Positions 1 to 7,950 are shown, counted from the stretch's first letter. The stretch: 64,000 bases of DNA from an uncultured Roseobacter sp. (GCF_947493125.1 NZ_CANLQB010000005.1:248001-312000), one strand, 5' to 3'. The notes: generated by a model not told the origin, from the sequence alone. Made by a program: numbers and translations.

Positions 1-63
1 GGCAATCAGTCCCCAACCGAAGCGCTGCAGGTCGCCATTGCAGAGGCATACGGTCGGGCGTAA
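1..63 (+). CDS. C-terminal tail of a probable YbjN-domain protein (partial)
   Basis: Frame 1 is open from the window edge and ends in TAA at 61-63, leaving 20 residues (ends AIAEAYGRA). The tail resembles the C-terminal helix of alphaproteobacterial YbjN-domain proteins, which commonly sit directly upstream of proC in Rhodobacterales. That synteny is the main support, because too little of the protein is present for domain identification. It is followed at once by a hairpin terminator. Confidence 0.5.
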   Translation, partial: GNQSPTEALQVAIAEAYGRA

Positions 64-104
64 ACCTTCCCCCCGGAACAGCAGACGTTTCGGGGGAAGG
101 TTTT
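63..104 (+). terminator. Rho-independent terminator overlapping the proC ribosome-binding site
   Basis: An inverted repeat with an 11-bp stem (AACCTTCCCCC at 63-73 pairing with 92-102) is followed by TTTT at 101-104. The 3' arm contains GGGGGAAGG, the only Shine-Dalgarno-like sequence before the proC ATG at 105. The hairpin could therefore end the upstream transcript and also hide the proC ribosome-binding site in read-through RNA. Confidence 0.7.
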
Positions 105-920
105 ATGCAGGACAGTCGGATCGCCCGGTTGGGGTTGGTACTGCTCGGCTGCGGCAAGATGGGATCTGCCATGCTGGCCGGTTGGCTGGCGCGGGGCCTG
201 CCGGTGTCCTCGGTTTGGGTTGTCGACCCCAACCCGTCGGAGTGGCTGCAGTCCAGCGGTATTCATCTCAATGAGGTCTTGCCCCCGAAACCGGCGGTCG
301 TGCTGATTGCGGTCAAGCCGCAGATGATGTCCGACGCGCTCCCAATCTTGGCCGCCATGGGCAATGGCGAGACCGTTTTTGTCAGCGTCGCCGCCGGGAT
401 CACGCTCTCACGGCTGGAAGCCATCCTCGGAGACCGGACGCCGATTGTGCGCGCGATGCCGAACACACCCGCTGCGATCTCTCAAGGGATCACGGCAATT
501 GTGGGCAACGCCCAGACCGGAGACGCCGCATTGCACGAGGCCGAAGATCTGTTGGCCGCTGTGGGCGCTGTGGTTCGGCTTGACGAGGAGGGCCAGATGG
601 ATGCGGTCACTGGTGTCAGCGGGTCCGGACCGGCCTATGTTTTCCACATGATCGAAACTCTCGCCGCCGCTGGTGTGGCGCAGGGCCTACCCGCCGAACT
701 TGCGTTGACCCTCGCCAAAGCCACCGTGGCCGGAGCGGGCGCGCTGGCGCAACAGGCCGATGAAGACCCCGGTCAACTGCGCATCAATGTGACGTCACCG
801 AACGGCACAACCCAGGCCGCGCTGGAGGTGCTGATGGACCCGGAGTCCGGCTTTCCTGCGCTTCTGAACCGCGCCGTGACCGCCGCGACACAGAGATCGA
901 GAGACCTGGACAATGGATGA
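105..920 (+). CDS. proC: Pyrroline-5-carboxylate reductase
   Basis: The 271-aa cytoplasmic enzyme performs the last step of proline synthesis, NAD(P)H-dependent reduction of 1-pyrroline-5-carboxylate. The N-terminal Rossmann motif LGCGKMGSAML lies near residues 14-24. The mid-protein motif RAMPNTPAAISQG and the C-terminal dimerisation region with GVSGSGPAYVF and VTSPNGTT are characteristic of ProC. Length is normal for the family. The ATG at 105 lies 4 nt after the GGAAGG in the terminator stem. The 3' end overlaps the next gene by 8 bp, so the two are translationally linked. Confidence 0.97.
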   Translation: MQDSRIARLGLVLLGCGKMGSAMLAGWLARGLPVSSVWVVDPNPSEWLQSSGIHLNEVLPPKPAVVLIAVKPQMMSDALPILAAMGNGETVFVSVAAGITLSRLEAILGDRTPIVRAMPNTPAAISQGITAIVGNAQTGDAALHEAEDLLAAVGAVVRLDEEGQMDAVTGVSGSGPAYVFHMIETLAAAGVAQGLPAELALTLAKATVAGAGALAQQADEDPGQLRINVTSPNGTTQAALEVLMDPESGFPALLNRAVTAATQRSRDLDNG

Positions 921-1251
921 CATCAGCTTTGACGAGTTCCTCAAAGTGGACATCCGCTGCGGTACCGTCCTCAGAGCCGAGCCGTTCCCCGAGGCACGCA
1001 AACCAGCGATCAAGATGTGGATTGATTTCGGCGCGGAGATTGGCGAACGCAAGACCTCTGCCCAGATCACCGCGCATTACGAGCCAGAGGCGCTTGTCGG
1101 CAAACAGGTTCTCGCCGTGGTGAATTTCCCGCCGCGGCAGATCGGGCCATTCATGTCCGAAGTTCTGGTCCTTGGCTTGCCGGATGAACATGGGGAGATT
1201 GTTCTGATCGGCCCCGATCACGACGTACCGCGGGGAGGGCGGATGCATTGA
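913..1251 (+). CDS. CsaA-like tRNA-binding domain protein
   Basis: The 112-aa protein is a single OB-fold tRNA-binding domain of the CsaA/EMAP-II type. Family motifs include FLKVDIRCGTVL near the N-terminus, AQITAHYEPEALVGKQV in the middle, and the FPPRQIGPFMSEVLVLG segment. CsaA proteins have been described as export-related chaperones and tRNA binders; which role applies here cannot be read from sequence. It starts inside the end of proC (8-bp overlap) and shares 4 bp with the following dehydrogenase, so it is the middle gene of a three-gene operon. Confidence 0.92.
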   Translation: MDDISFDEFLKVDIRCGTVLRAEPFPEARKPAIKMWIDFGAEIGERKTSAQITAHYEPEALVGKQVLAVVNFPPRQIGPFMSEVLVLGLPDEHGEIVLIGPDHDVPRGGRMH

Positions 1252-2201
1252 CCAAAATTTTTATGACACGGCCTCTGCCCGACACGGTCCAGGCCGCCGC
1301 GCGGGAGATGTTCGATCTGACGGTGCGTCCGATGACGTCGCCGCTGACCGTCGAGGAGATGCGCACCGCGCTCAGTGACTATGACGGCGTTATCCCCACC
1401 CTTGGAGATCTCTTCTCGGAGGAGATCTTCCTCGCGGAAGACACGTGGCGGTGCCGGATTCTCGCGAATTTTGGGGTTGGCTACAACCACATCGACGTTG
1501 CGGCGGCGCAGCGTGCCGGGATGGTTGTGACAAACACCCCAGGGGCGGTCACCGATGCTACAGCGGATGTCGCCTTGACCCTGATACTGATGAGCGCGCG
1601 ACGTGCAGGCGAGGGCGAGCGGCTGGTGCGGGCCGGGCAATGGGATGGATGGCACCCGACACAGTTGCTGGGCATGCACCTGGGCGGCAAAACAGTCGGG
1701 ATAGTCGGTATGGGGCGGATCGGGCAGGCCATTGCGCGGCGCTGCCACTTGGGGTTTGGCATGCAGGTCGCCTATCACAGCCGATCCGCCAAGTCTCTCG
1801 ACTTCCCGGCGGAGCAGAAGACCGGTTTGCTGGAGCTTGCCGCCGCCGTGGATGTCTTGGTGGTTGCCGTGCCCGGAGGAGACGAAACCCATCATTTGAT
1901 CAACGCGGAGGTGTTGGATGCGATGCCCGCGCATGCCCATCTCATCAATATCGCGCGCGGTAATGTGGTTGAAGAGGCGGCACTTGTCCGTGCCCTCAGT
2001 TCCGGTCAGATCGGCGGGGCCGGGCTGGATGTCTATGAATTCGAACCTGCGGTGCCGGACAGCCTGTGCGCGATGGAGAACGTCGTGCTTTTGCCGCATA
2101 TCGGCACGGCTGCGCTGGAGGTGCGTGAGGACATGGGGCTGATGTCGGTGCGGAACCTGCAGGCGTTCTTTGCCGGAGAGGCACCGCCGAATCTCGTCTG
2201 A
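1248..2201 (+). CDS. D-2-hydroxyacid dehydrogenase (glyoxylate/hydroxypyruvate reductase type)
   Basis: The 317-aa NAD(P)-dependent oxidoreductase has the two-domain fold of the D-isomer-specific 2-hydroxyacid dehydrogenases. The nucleotide-binding motif VGIVGMGRIGQAIA lies near residues 149-162. The catalytic Arg is in the INIARGNVV segment, the Glu in GLDVYEFEP, and the His in LLPHIGTA. Substrate is probably glyoxylate or hydroxypyruvate, inferred from overall resemblance. The start is TTG at 1248, overlapping the upstream TGA (TTGA), with GGGAGG about 10 nt upstream. Conserved context is ProC then CsaA then dehydrogenase. Confidence 0.9.
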   Translation: MTKIFMTRPLPDTVQAAAREMFDLTVRPMTSPLTVEEMRTALSDYDGVIPTLGDLFSEEIFLAEDTWRCRILANFGVGYNHIDVAAAQRAGMVVTNTPGAVTDATADVALTLILMSARRAGEGERLVRAGQWDGWHPTQLLGMHLGGKTVGIVGMGRIGQAIARRCHLGFGMQVAYHSRSAKSLDFPAEQKTGLLELAAAVDVLVVAVPGGDETHHLINAEVLDAMPAHAHLINIARGNVVEEAALVRALSSGQIGGAGLDVYEFEPAVPDSLCAMENVVLLPHIGTAALEVREDMGLMSVRNLQAFFAGEAPPNLV

Positions 2202-2205
2202 TGTC

Positions 2206-2787
2206 CTAGCGGTCGCCGACGGCGTCGCGCCAGTGACGACGGCAGAGTGAGACATAGGTCTCGTTGCCGCCGATCTGTACCTGCGCCCCATCCAGAAGGA
2301 TTTGGCCCTCCTCGTCCTGACGGACGACCATCGTCGCCTTCCTGCCGCAGTGACAGATCGTGCGGACTTCACGCATCTCGTCGGCCAACGCCAGCAGTGT
2401 GGCCGAGCCGGGGAAGAGCTTGCCGCGGAAGTCGACCCGTAATCCGAAACACATGATAGGGACGGCAAGGTCGTCGACGGCGCGCGCCAACTGCCACACC
2501 TGCGCTTCCGTCAAAAACTGTGCTTCATCGACAAAGATGCACGCCACCGGTCCCTGTTCGAGGCGCGCGGCGATTTTGGCGAAGAGGTCATCGTCGGTTG
2601 CGAAGGTCTCTGCCGGTTCGCCGATCCCGATGCGCGATGCGATCCGGCCATCACCGGCCCGGTTGTCCAGCTTGGCGGTCAACAAATACGGTACCATACC
2701 GCGTTCGCGGTAGTTGTGCGCGGCCTGTAGGAGGACGGTAGATTTGCCCGCGTTCATCGTGGAATAGTGGAAATAGAGCTTCGCCAT
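2206..2787 (-). CDS. tdk: Thymidine kinase, type II
   Basis: The 193-aa enzyme phosphorylates thymidine to dTMP with ATP (salvage). The P-loop MNAGKST lies at residues 11-17 and the DEAQFL Walker-B-like motif near the middle. A C-terminal zinc site (CHCGRKA and later CRRHW) is typical of TK1-like enzymes. The ATG at 2787 (MAKLYFHYS) matches the family start. An upstream in-frame TTG at 2811 would add eight residues with no resemblance to the family. It is convergent with the dehydrogenase, with only 4 bp between them. The rest of the pyrimidine salvage genes are about 24 kb away. Confidence 0.95.
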   Translation of the reverse strand: MAKLYFHYSTMNAGKSTVLLQAAHNYRERGMVPYLLTAKLDNRAGDGRIASRIGIGEPAETFATDDDLFAKIAARLEQGPVACIFVDEAQFLTEAQVWQLARAVDDLAVPIMCFGLRVDFRGKLFPGSATLLALADEMREVRTICHCGRKATMVVRQDEEGQILLDGAQVQIGGNETYVSLCRRHWRDAVGDR

Positions 2788-3070
2788 GCGCGTGTCATAG
2801 GGGGCGCGCAACTGTGCTGCAAGTGAGATGGCGCTGCAGAAAAAAGCCTGTGCGCGACTGTTGACGGGGTCAACCTGCCGGTCCCATCCCGGCAGAGCGC
2901 AACAAGGCTCTTACCCAAAACCGGCTTTGGGGCGACCGGCCACTCACTAGACTCCCGAACACTGGGAGTGCTTTTTATAAATGACATTTCCCTGACATCC
3001 GATTAATGGGGATCATTGGGTATGTCGGTGTTTCAGGGCGGCGCAAAGCCTTGTTTTGAGAAGGATGACT

Positions 3071-3535
3071 ATGACGGCGATCGGCAGGTATCTGAAAAAG
3101 CACACAGAGGCGCTGGTGAAAGACGTCGGGATCGAACAGGCCTGTGAGCTGACCGGCAAGTCGAAAGCCACGCTGGGCCGCTACTATTCCGATCATGACG
3201 AGCATGCCGACCGTTTCATGCCGATCGAAGCTGTCGCTTTGCTGGAGCAGGCTGCCGAGTACCCTCATGTCACTGGCGCGCTTGCCGAGCTCTCGGGGAC
3301 GTCGCTGCAATATGATGAGCGTCGCCCCAACGCTGAGCGCCCAGGGGGTGTCAACGCCGATGTTATCGCGTTAAGTCAACGGTTTGCGATGTTGATGGCC
3401 GAGTATCAGCAGTCCATGGAAGACGGGAAGATCACGGTGAATGAGGCCAAGCGGCTGCTGAAGGAAACCGGGCTTTTGCAACAGGTGTTGATCGACATGA
3501 AGCTGCATCTTGAGAATGATCACGGGGCTGTCTGA
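3071..3535 (+). CDS. Small HTH-like protein of unknown function
   Basis: The 154-aa cytoplasmic protein begins at ATG 3071, placed by the Shine-Dalgarno GAGAAGGA at 3058-3065; an ATG at 3065 is inside that site. The segment GIEQACELTGKSKATLGRYYS near residues 20-40 looks like a helix-turn-helix (Ala/Gly turn, then Ser-Lys-Ala-Thr-Leu recognition helix). The middle is low complexity, and the C-terminal half is strongly helical (MAEYQQSMEDGKITVNEAKRL). I do not recognise a named family. It could be a phage-type or chromosomal regulator. It is preceded by about 280 bp without a gene and ends 2 bp before a convergent gene. Confidence 0.7.
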   Translation: MTAIGRYLKKHTEALVKDVGIEQACELTGKSKATLGRYYSDHDEHADRFMPIEAVALLEQAAEYPHVTGALAELSGTSLQYDERRPNAERPGGVNADVIALSQRFAMLMAEYQQSMEDGKITVNEAKRLLKETGLLQQVLIDMKLHLENDHGAV

Positions 3536-3537
3536 GG

Positions 3538-4662
3538 TCAGCCTTTGCGTTCGACGAGTACGGATCCGACGGAGTAGCCCGCGCCGAAGGAGCAGATCAG
3601 GGCTTTATCTCCGGGTTCCAAGTCACTGGAATACTTTGAAAAAGCGATGATGGAGCCGGCTGAGGACGTATTGGCATAGTCTTGCAGGATGTTGGGCTGC
3701 TCGGAGGGATCGGGCGTGCGCCCGAGCACTTTCTTCCCGATGAAGTCATTCATCGTCTTGTTGGCCTGGTGTAGCCAAAGACGTTTGAGATCAGCGGCTT
3801 GCACACCATCATCGGCCATGTGCCGGGCAATGTGCTCCGAGACCATGGGCAGCACTTCCTTGAAGACCTTGCGACCGTTCTGCATGAACTGCATGTCCCG
3901 CCTGTCGGCCATTCCGGCGGGTCTGGAGCGGCGCAGGAAACCATTGTTGTTGCGGATGTTGTTGGAAAACTCGGTTGCGCAACGGGTTGAAATCACTTCG
4001 AAATATGGGCCTGTCGCGGTATCCGCACACGCGATCAGCGTGGCGGTGGCGACGTCTCCGAAAATGAAGTGACAGTCCCGGTCGCGCCACTCCAGATGGG
4101 CGGAGCAAATCTCGGGGTTGACCACCAGCGCGCTGCCGATGCTGCCGGAGCGGACCATGTCGGCGGCGGCCTGGATTCCGAAGGTCGCCGAGGAGCAGGC
4201 GACATTCATATCAAAGGCGAAGCCATTGATTCCAAGCAGTTTCTGGATCTCGATCGCAACGGCAGGATAGGCGCGCTCCATGTTGGAGGCGGCGCAGATC
4301 ACCAGATCAACGTCCGATGCAGTTTTGCCTGCTTTATCAAGAGCTTGTAGCGCGGCTTTCACACCGATTTCGGCCATCAGGGAGGGGGCGTCGTCATCGC
4401 GCTGAGGCAACAGAGGGTGCATGACTTTCGGATCCAGAACGCCTTTTTTATCAATAACGTAGCGTTGTTCGATCCCGGAGGCCTTCACGATGAACTCTTC
4501 GGAGGAGTATTCCTTGGCGGGCAGCGCGCCTGATGCAATTTCTTCTGCGTTTTCAGCGTTGTAGAGATCGACGTAGGCATTGAAAGCGGCGACAAGCTCG
4601 GCATTTGTGATGATCTCCGAGGGCGTGAACACACCGGAGCCGGTGATCGCGGGGGTCTTCAT
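3538..4662 (-). CDS. Beta-ketoacyl-ACP synthase III family enzyme (FabH-like)
   Basis: The 374-aa thiolase-fold condensing enzyme has a FabH-type Cys-His-Asn triad: C156 in NVACSSATFG, H298 in LHQANK and N331 in YANTSSAGS. It is about 50 residues longer than canonical FabH, with an N-terminal insert (AYVDLYNAENAEEIASG), the architecture of Pseudomonas PA3286-like proteins reported to use acyl-CoA from beta-oxidation. That substrate is an inference from resemblance. The ATG at 4662 is preceded by GGAGAGA. No acyl-carrier or other fab gene is adjacent, so it is probably not the main initiating FabH. Confidence 0.88.
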   Translation of the reverse strand: MKTPAITGSGVFTPSEIITNAELVAAFNAYVDLYNAENAEEIASGALPAKEYSSEEFIVKASGIEQRYVIDKKGVLDPKVMHPLLPQRDDDAPSLMAEIGVKAALQALDKAGKTASDVDLVICAASNMERAYPAVAIEIQKLLGINGFAFDMNVACSSATFGIQAAADMVRSGSIGSALVVNPEICSAHLEWRDRDCHFIFGDVATATLIACADTATGPYFEVISTRCATEFSNNIRNNNGFLRRSRPAGMADRRDMQFMQNGRKVFKEVLPMVSEHIARHMADDGVQAADLKRLWLHQANKTMNDFIGKKVLGRTPDPSEQPNILQDYANTSSAGSIIAFSKYSSDLEPGDKALICSFGAGYSVGSVLVERKG

Positions 4663-4753
4663 TTAGGTCTCTCCAAAGGGTCAAACACCTTGTCCGAATT
4701 CCCCCGCGAAGGTCAAGCCGAGCGACGCCACGTCCCCTGTCGGTGGCCTGTCT

Positions 4754-4810
4754 GTATCGCGTCGGTATAACGTCGGTATCACGTCGGTGCGCGGCGCGCG
4801 CGCGCGCAGG
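4754..4810. repeat. Three 11-bp tandem repeats followed by an alternating purine-pyrimidine GC tract
   Basis: Units GTATCGCGTCG (4754-4764), GTATAACGTCG (4765-4775) and GTATCACGTCG (4776-4786) are head-to-tail. They are followed by a largely alternating G/C tract (GCGCGCGCGCGC around 4795-4808) that ends next to the stop codon of the lipoprotein gene. The period of 11 bp is close to one helical turn. It lies between the 5' side of the ketoacyl synthase gene and the 3' end of the lipoprotein gene. Confidence 0.7.
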
Positions 4811-4816
4811 ACCTCG

Positions 4817-5104
4817 TTAACGGATGGGCACGGAATACAGCACATAGCCGTCGCGCCGGGCCACCTCCCGAGCGCCGGTGTCGATCACGAAAACGCCCAA
4901 GTTTTCCGCGTCTTCCGGGCAGGCCACGAGGTCGGCGGCGTCATCGAGGAACTGGTTGGTAAAGTCGTCCTCGCCCACGCGGCGGCAGATGTCGCCCTTG
5001 AAGCGGTAACCGTCCCCGAAGATCGGCAAGGAGCCGGTCACCGGCTCGGGGGCGGGCGCACAGGCGATCAGGGCAAGGACAGGGAGAAAAGCAAAACGGC
5101 GCAT
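4817..5104 (-). CDS. Small lipoprotein of unknown function
   Basis: The 95-aa protein has a lipoprotein signal peptide: MRRFAFLPVLALIAC with lipobox L-I-A-C, so the mature protein begins at Cys15. The remaining 80 residues contain two further Cys (ICRRVGED and VACPEDAEN) that could form a disulfide. The start at 5104 is supported by AAAGGAG 6-12 nt upstream; an ATG eight codons earlier lacks one. The sequence ends with GYVLYSVPIR. No family is recognised. It is divergent from the Pro-rich membrane protein gene, with about 185 bp between. Confidence 0.75.
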   Translation of the reverse strand: MRRFAFLPVLALIACAPAPEPVTGSLPIFGDGYRFKGDICRRVGEDDFTNQFLDDAADLVACPEDAENLGVFVIDTGAREVARRDGYVLYSVPIR

Positions 5105-5158
5105 GGGGAACTCCTTTGAGTTGAACAAATTGATGATACTATGACCATGAGTTTAGCA

Positions 5159-5188
5159 TTTTCAGATGTGTAAAAGTCGATACATAAT
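5159..5188 (+). promoter_or_regulatory. Possible sigma70-type promoter for the 5290-6620 gene pair
   Basis: TTTTCA at 5159-5164 and CATAAT at 5183-5188 are separated by 18 bp in a locally AT-rich stretch upstream of the Pro-rich membrane protein gene. Four of six -35 bases and five of six -10 bases match the consensus. Purely sequence-based. Confidence 0.35.
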
Positions 5189-5289
5189 TTGAGACAGGAT
5201 TTGAGAGAGAAAGAGAGAAGGGCCGCCGCCATGTTTCGGCTTCGGAGCACAGAGCGCGGGCGGTGCGGGACGGGAATGAGGGCGAGAGC

Positions 5290-6015
5290 GTGACGGAGCG
5301 CGGCGCGCGCAGCCCATTTGCAGCGGCCTGGCATCGGCTGCGCGCAAGCCTGTCCGGCGCTCTCAGGGCGCTGACCGCGGGCAATATCCCCTGGATCGGA
5401 AATGTCGCTGGCCTGATCGCCATTCTGACCGCGCTGGGCGGAGCGGTGTTCTATGCCGTGTCCCTGCTGTCGGCCCCCGATGTCGCACAGCCCGACTTGC
5501 CCGTGCCGGATGCGCCGAGGGCCTGGGCGGAAGCAGCCGACCTGCTGCTTACCACCCCGGCGGTGCCCGACGAGACCGACCCCCGCCCGGCGCCTATCGA
5601 CCCGTCGCAGCGCGCCGCGCCGGTGGAGCCGACCGCAGGGCAACCGGAGCTGCCCGCCGACCGGTCGCCCGCGGAGCCGGCCGCTGCCGTCGCACCGCAC
5701 AGCCGCGCGGAAGCACCCGACGCCGCGACCCCGCCAGCGGTGACGCCGGTGACGCTGACGCAGGGCATTCCCCGTCCGTTTCCGCGCCTGCCTTACACCG
5801 TGCCCTCCTGCAGCGGCGGTCCGCGGGTGCAGATCGACCGCTCGGATCTCGACAGCGCATCGCGCGGGGCGCTGAAGGTCTTCGGCACCGTTGCCGAACC
5901 CCTGCCCGTGAAAGTCGCCGAGAACTGCTGGATCCGCTCCATCAGCTACACCAACATCAACCGCCACAATTCCGGTGGCACCATCATTTTCAGCCGTGAG
6001 GAAACCAACCCGTGA
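5290..6015 (+). CDS. Membrane-anchored, Pro/Ala-rich periplasmic protein of unknown function
   Basis: The roughly 241-aa protein has a short cytoplasmic N-terminus with several Arg, then one transmembrane helix (NVAGLIAILTALGGAVFYAV). A long Pro/Ala/Glu-rich linker follows and then a small C-terminal domain with two Cys (PSCSGGPRV and AENCWIRS), probably periplasmic. I chose GTG 5290 because GAGGG lies about 7 nt upstream. An in-frame GTG at 5263 has no ribosome-binding site but cannot be excluded. The 3' end overlaps the next gene by 4 bp (GTGA), so the two products probably act together. No family recognised. Confidence 0.65.
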   Translation: MTERGARSPFAAAWHRLRASLSGALRALTAGNIPWIGNVAGLIAILTALGGAVFYAVSLLSAPDVAQPDLPVPDAPRAWAEAADLLLTTPAVPDETDPRPAPIDPSQRAAPVEPTAGQPELPADRSPAEPAAAVAPHSRAEAPDAATPPAVTPVTLTQGIPRPFPRLPYTVPSCSGGPRVQIDRSDLDSASRGALKVFGTVAEPLPVKVAENCWIRSISYTNINRHNSGGTIIFSREETNP

Positions 6016-6620
6016 AATCCATGTTCGGCAGCGCGCTCTGCAGCTTTGTTCTTTTGACGTCAAACGCCCTGGCCTGTGACGACCGGGTCGGCGACCGGGT
6101 GTCGACCACCTCGGAGGAGTTCACGGCCTCGGCGGAGGTCTTTTATGGCGACGCGATCATGCCGCTGCGGGTGGCCGCCTATGAGACGCTGCTGCGCACC
6201 AACGAACCGATTTTCGGGGCGATGGTGGAGGAGGGCAAATCCTCGGATGTGAAGGCGCTCTTCAACACGGCGGTGTTCTGCGAGATGTTCCGGGCCAACG
6301 GCTTTTTTGCACGCGTGACCGGCCTCTCGGCGCAGGCGGACACGCTGAGCGACGCGCAGAAGGAGCAGCTGCTGGGCCGGGCTTTTCAGCTGCCGGTCAT
6401 CGAGCGGCACTATGACGAGGCCTGCATCAGCACCTATTCAAACCGCGAGCCGGGCTGCAATCCGCGGTACTTCATCTCGGCCTCCAACGGGGTGGTCCGG
6501 TTTGCCAATGACCGCGAGTCGGGTGAGTTTCGCTGGGTCGAGGGGGAGTATGTGGGGACGCTGAACCTCTGGATCGGCTCGAAATATGTAAAGGTTCCGG
6601 CCAGTCTAGAGCTGCAATAG
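6012..6620 (+). CDS. Exported protein of unknown function
   Basis: The 202-aa protein starts at GTG 6012, overlapping the TGA of the preceding gene. A Sec signal peptide (MKSMFGSALCSFVLLTSNALA, cleavage after ALA) leaves a mature protein starting CDDRVGD. Cysteines at the mature N-terminus, in VFCEMF, DEACIST and EPGCNP suggest disulfides in the periplasm. The region AEVFYGDAIMPLRVAAYETLL is helical. No catalytic motif or known family was recognised. Coupling to the Pro-rich membrane protein suggests a two-protein envelope module. Confidence 0.7.
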   Translation: MKSMFGSALCSFVLLTSNALACDDRVGDRVSTTSEEFTASAEVFYGDAIMPLRVAAYETLLRTNEPIFGAMVEEGKSSDVKALFNTAVFCEMFRANGFFARVTGLSAQADTLSDAQKEQLLGRAFQLPVIERHYDEACISTYSNREPGCNPRYFISASNGVVRFANDRESGEFRWVEGEYVGTLNLWIGSKYVKVPASLELQ

Positions 6621-6627
6621 CACCGCC

Positions 6628-7356
6628 TCAGATCAGCGGACGTTGCCTGACCGGCTCCAGTTCCATATTGGCGACCGTGGCAAGTTCGGCCAGGTCGTGG
6701 ATTTTCAGCTGTCCGTCGGCCCAGGCCATCAGCTGCCGTTCGCGCAGCCGGGCCAGCGTCTTGTTCGTGTGCACCAGCGACAGACCGAGCGCGTCGGCCA
6801 CATCCTGTTGCTTGTAGGGGAAGGGCATGGTGCCGTTGCGCACCAGCCCCAGGGTTTCGGCCCGCTGAAAGATGCGGACGAAGGCCCAGGCGATGGCGGA
6901 GCGCGCGTCGCGCTGGCCGACGGTTGTCAGCGTGTCGCCCAGAAAATGCTCCTCGGTGGCGGCCAGCCATGTGACGTCGAAGGCGCGCGCGGAGGAGCTT
7001 TTGAAGAAGTCGAAGAAGTCGCTGCGGTCGAAGACGCAGAGGATCATATGCGTGGTGGCTTCCACCGAATGGCCCATTTCGCCGAGCATGCCGGCCTGCA
7101 GGCCGATGAAGTCGCCGGGGAAGATGAAATTGATCACCTGGCGGCTGCCGTCGGGCAGGGTCTTGTAGCGCAGCCCCATGCCGCGCAGGGCGGTGTAGAG
7201 CTGGGGCGCGTTGGAGCCCTCCATCAGGATCGGGGTGCCGGGGTCCACGGAGAGCTCGCCCGACTTGAAGCGCCGGGTCTTGTCGAGTTCGTCTTGTGTC
7301 ATCTCGTCGAAAAGGGGCTGGCTGCGGAGGGGGCAAGCCTTGCAGTCGGTGGTCAT
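6628..7356 (-). CDS. Crp/Fnr-family transcriptional regulator
   Basis: The 242-aa cytoplasmic regulator has an N-terminal cyclic-nucleotide-binding-like beta-roll (INFIFPGDFIGLQAGMLGEM), a long dimerisation helix and a C-terminal winged helix. The recognition segment is KQQDVADALGLSLVHTNKTLARLRE. The N-terminal CKACPLR has only a close Cys pair and I see no full four-Cys FNR cluster set, so oxygen sensing by a 4Fe-4S cluster is not supported. The start at 7356 is preceded by AAGGAG. It is divergent from the pseudo-receiver gene (79 bp between), which suggests shared regulation. Confidence 0.9.
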   Translation of the reverse strand: MTTDCKACPLRSQPLFDEMTQDELDKTRRFKSGELSVDPGTPILMEGSNAPQLYTALRGMGLRYKTLPDGSRQVINFIFPGDFIGLQAGMLGEMGHSVEATTHMILCVFDRSDFFDFFKSSSARAFDVTWLAATEEHFLGDTLTTVGQRDARSAIAWAFVRIFQRAETLGLVRNGTMPFPYKQQDVADALGLSLVHTNKTLARLRERQLMAWADGQLKIHDLAELATVANMELEPVRQRPLI

Positions 7357-7435
7357 TTATATCTCCTTGCTATGTCATAGTTTAATGCAAAGCATCGTGT
7401 GAAGTTCCATTATTGCGGGCAAAACGAGGCTCCCC

Positions 7436-7813
7436 ATGCATGATCACACCGTTTCCATCGCCATTGTCGTTGGCGACCCGCTTGTGTCGCAGGATATCGC
7501 GGGCATCTTCGCTTTCTGGCAGAGCGGCTCCATCAGCCGGATCTTTGACAGCATCACCCAGGCGCGGGCGGTGCCGCCGGATGATTTCGACCCGATGATC
7601 GTGTTCGTGGCGGCCCGGGACGGGATGCTGGAGCTCGACGGGCAGGATTTCGTCTGGCTGGAGCGGCGGCGTGTGATCACGCTCGACCTGCAGGACACCC
7701 GGCGGTTTCCGCATTGGCAGCATCTGGCGCGGCCGTTTACCCAGGCGCAGGTGATCGAGGCCGCGCACCGCCTGATCGAGGGCGACGGGCCGGAGCGGGT
7801 GGAGGCGGAGTAG
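7436..7813 (+). CDS. Degenerate response-regulator receiver-like protein
   Basis: The 125-aa single-domain protein has a CheY-like pattern. Strand 1 is VSIAIVVGDPLVSQD (compare VVEDEPLV). A central hydrophobic strand, DPMIVFVAARDGM, occupies the phosphoacceptor position. A C-terminal LARPFTQAQVIEAAHRLIE resembles the KPF loop and last helix of receivers. No Asp is placed at the end of strand 3, and Lys of KPF is Arg, so phosphorylation is unlikely. Divergent from a Crp/Fnr gene, it may be a protein-protein interaction module in that pathway. The receiver assignment is a pattern-based inference. Confidence 0.65.
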   Translation: MHDHTVSIAIVVGDPLVSQDIAGIFAFWQSGSISRIFDSITQARAVPPDDFDPMIVFVAARDGMLELDGQDFVWLERRRVITLDLQDTRRFPHWQHLARPFTQAQVIEAAHRLIEGDGPERVEAE

Positions 7814-7893
7814 GCGGCAGCGTGTTCGGCCGGTGATCGTGGCAAATATGCGACGGGTTGGCTCAAAGCGGGCAGCGGCGGCTGCGGTTTGCG

Positions 7894-7923
7894 TTGACAC
7901 AAATCCGGTCGATTTGCAATAAG
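7894..7923 (+). promoter_or_regulatory. Probable promoter of the outer-membrane protein gene
   Basis: TTGACA at 7894-7899 is a perfect -35 hexamer. AATAAG at 7918-7923 (18-bp spacing) matches four of six -10 bases. The start codon follows 28 nt later. Spacing is slightly long, so the -10 assignment is less certain than the -35. Confidence 0.5.
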
Positions 7924-7950
7924 ATCGCCAGGCAACTCATTGGGGTGATT

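Noticed and set aside
2949-2976. Hairpin ACTCCC-GGGAGT with TTTTT as a terminator
   Set aside because: It stands in an intergenic region with no gene ending before it on that strand, and the stem is only 6 bp.
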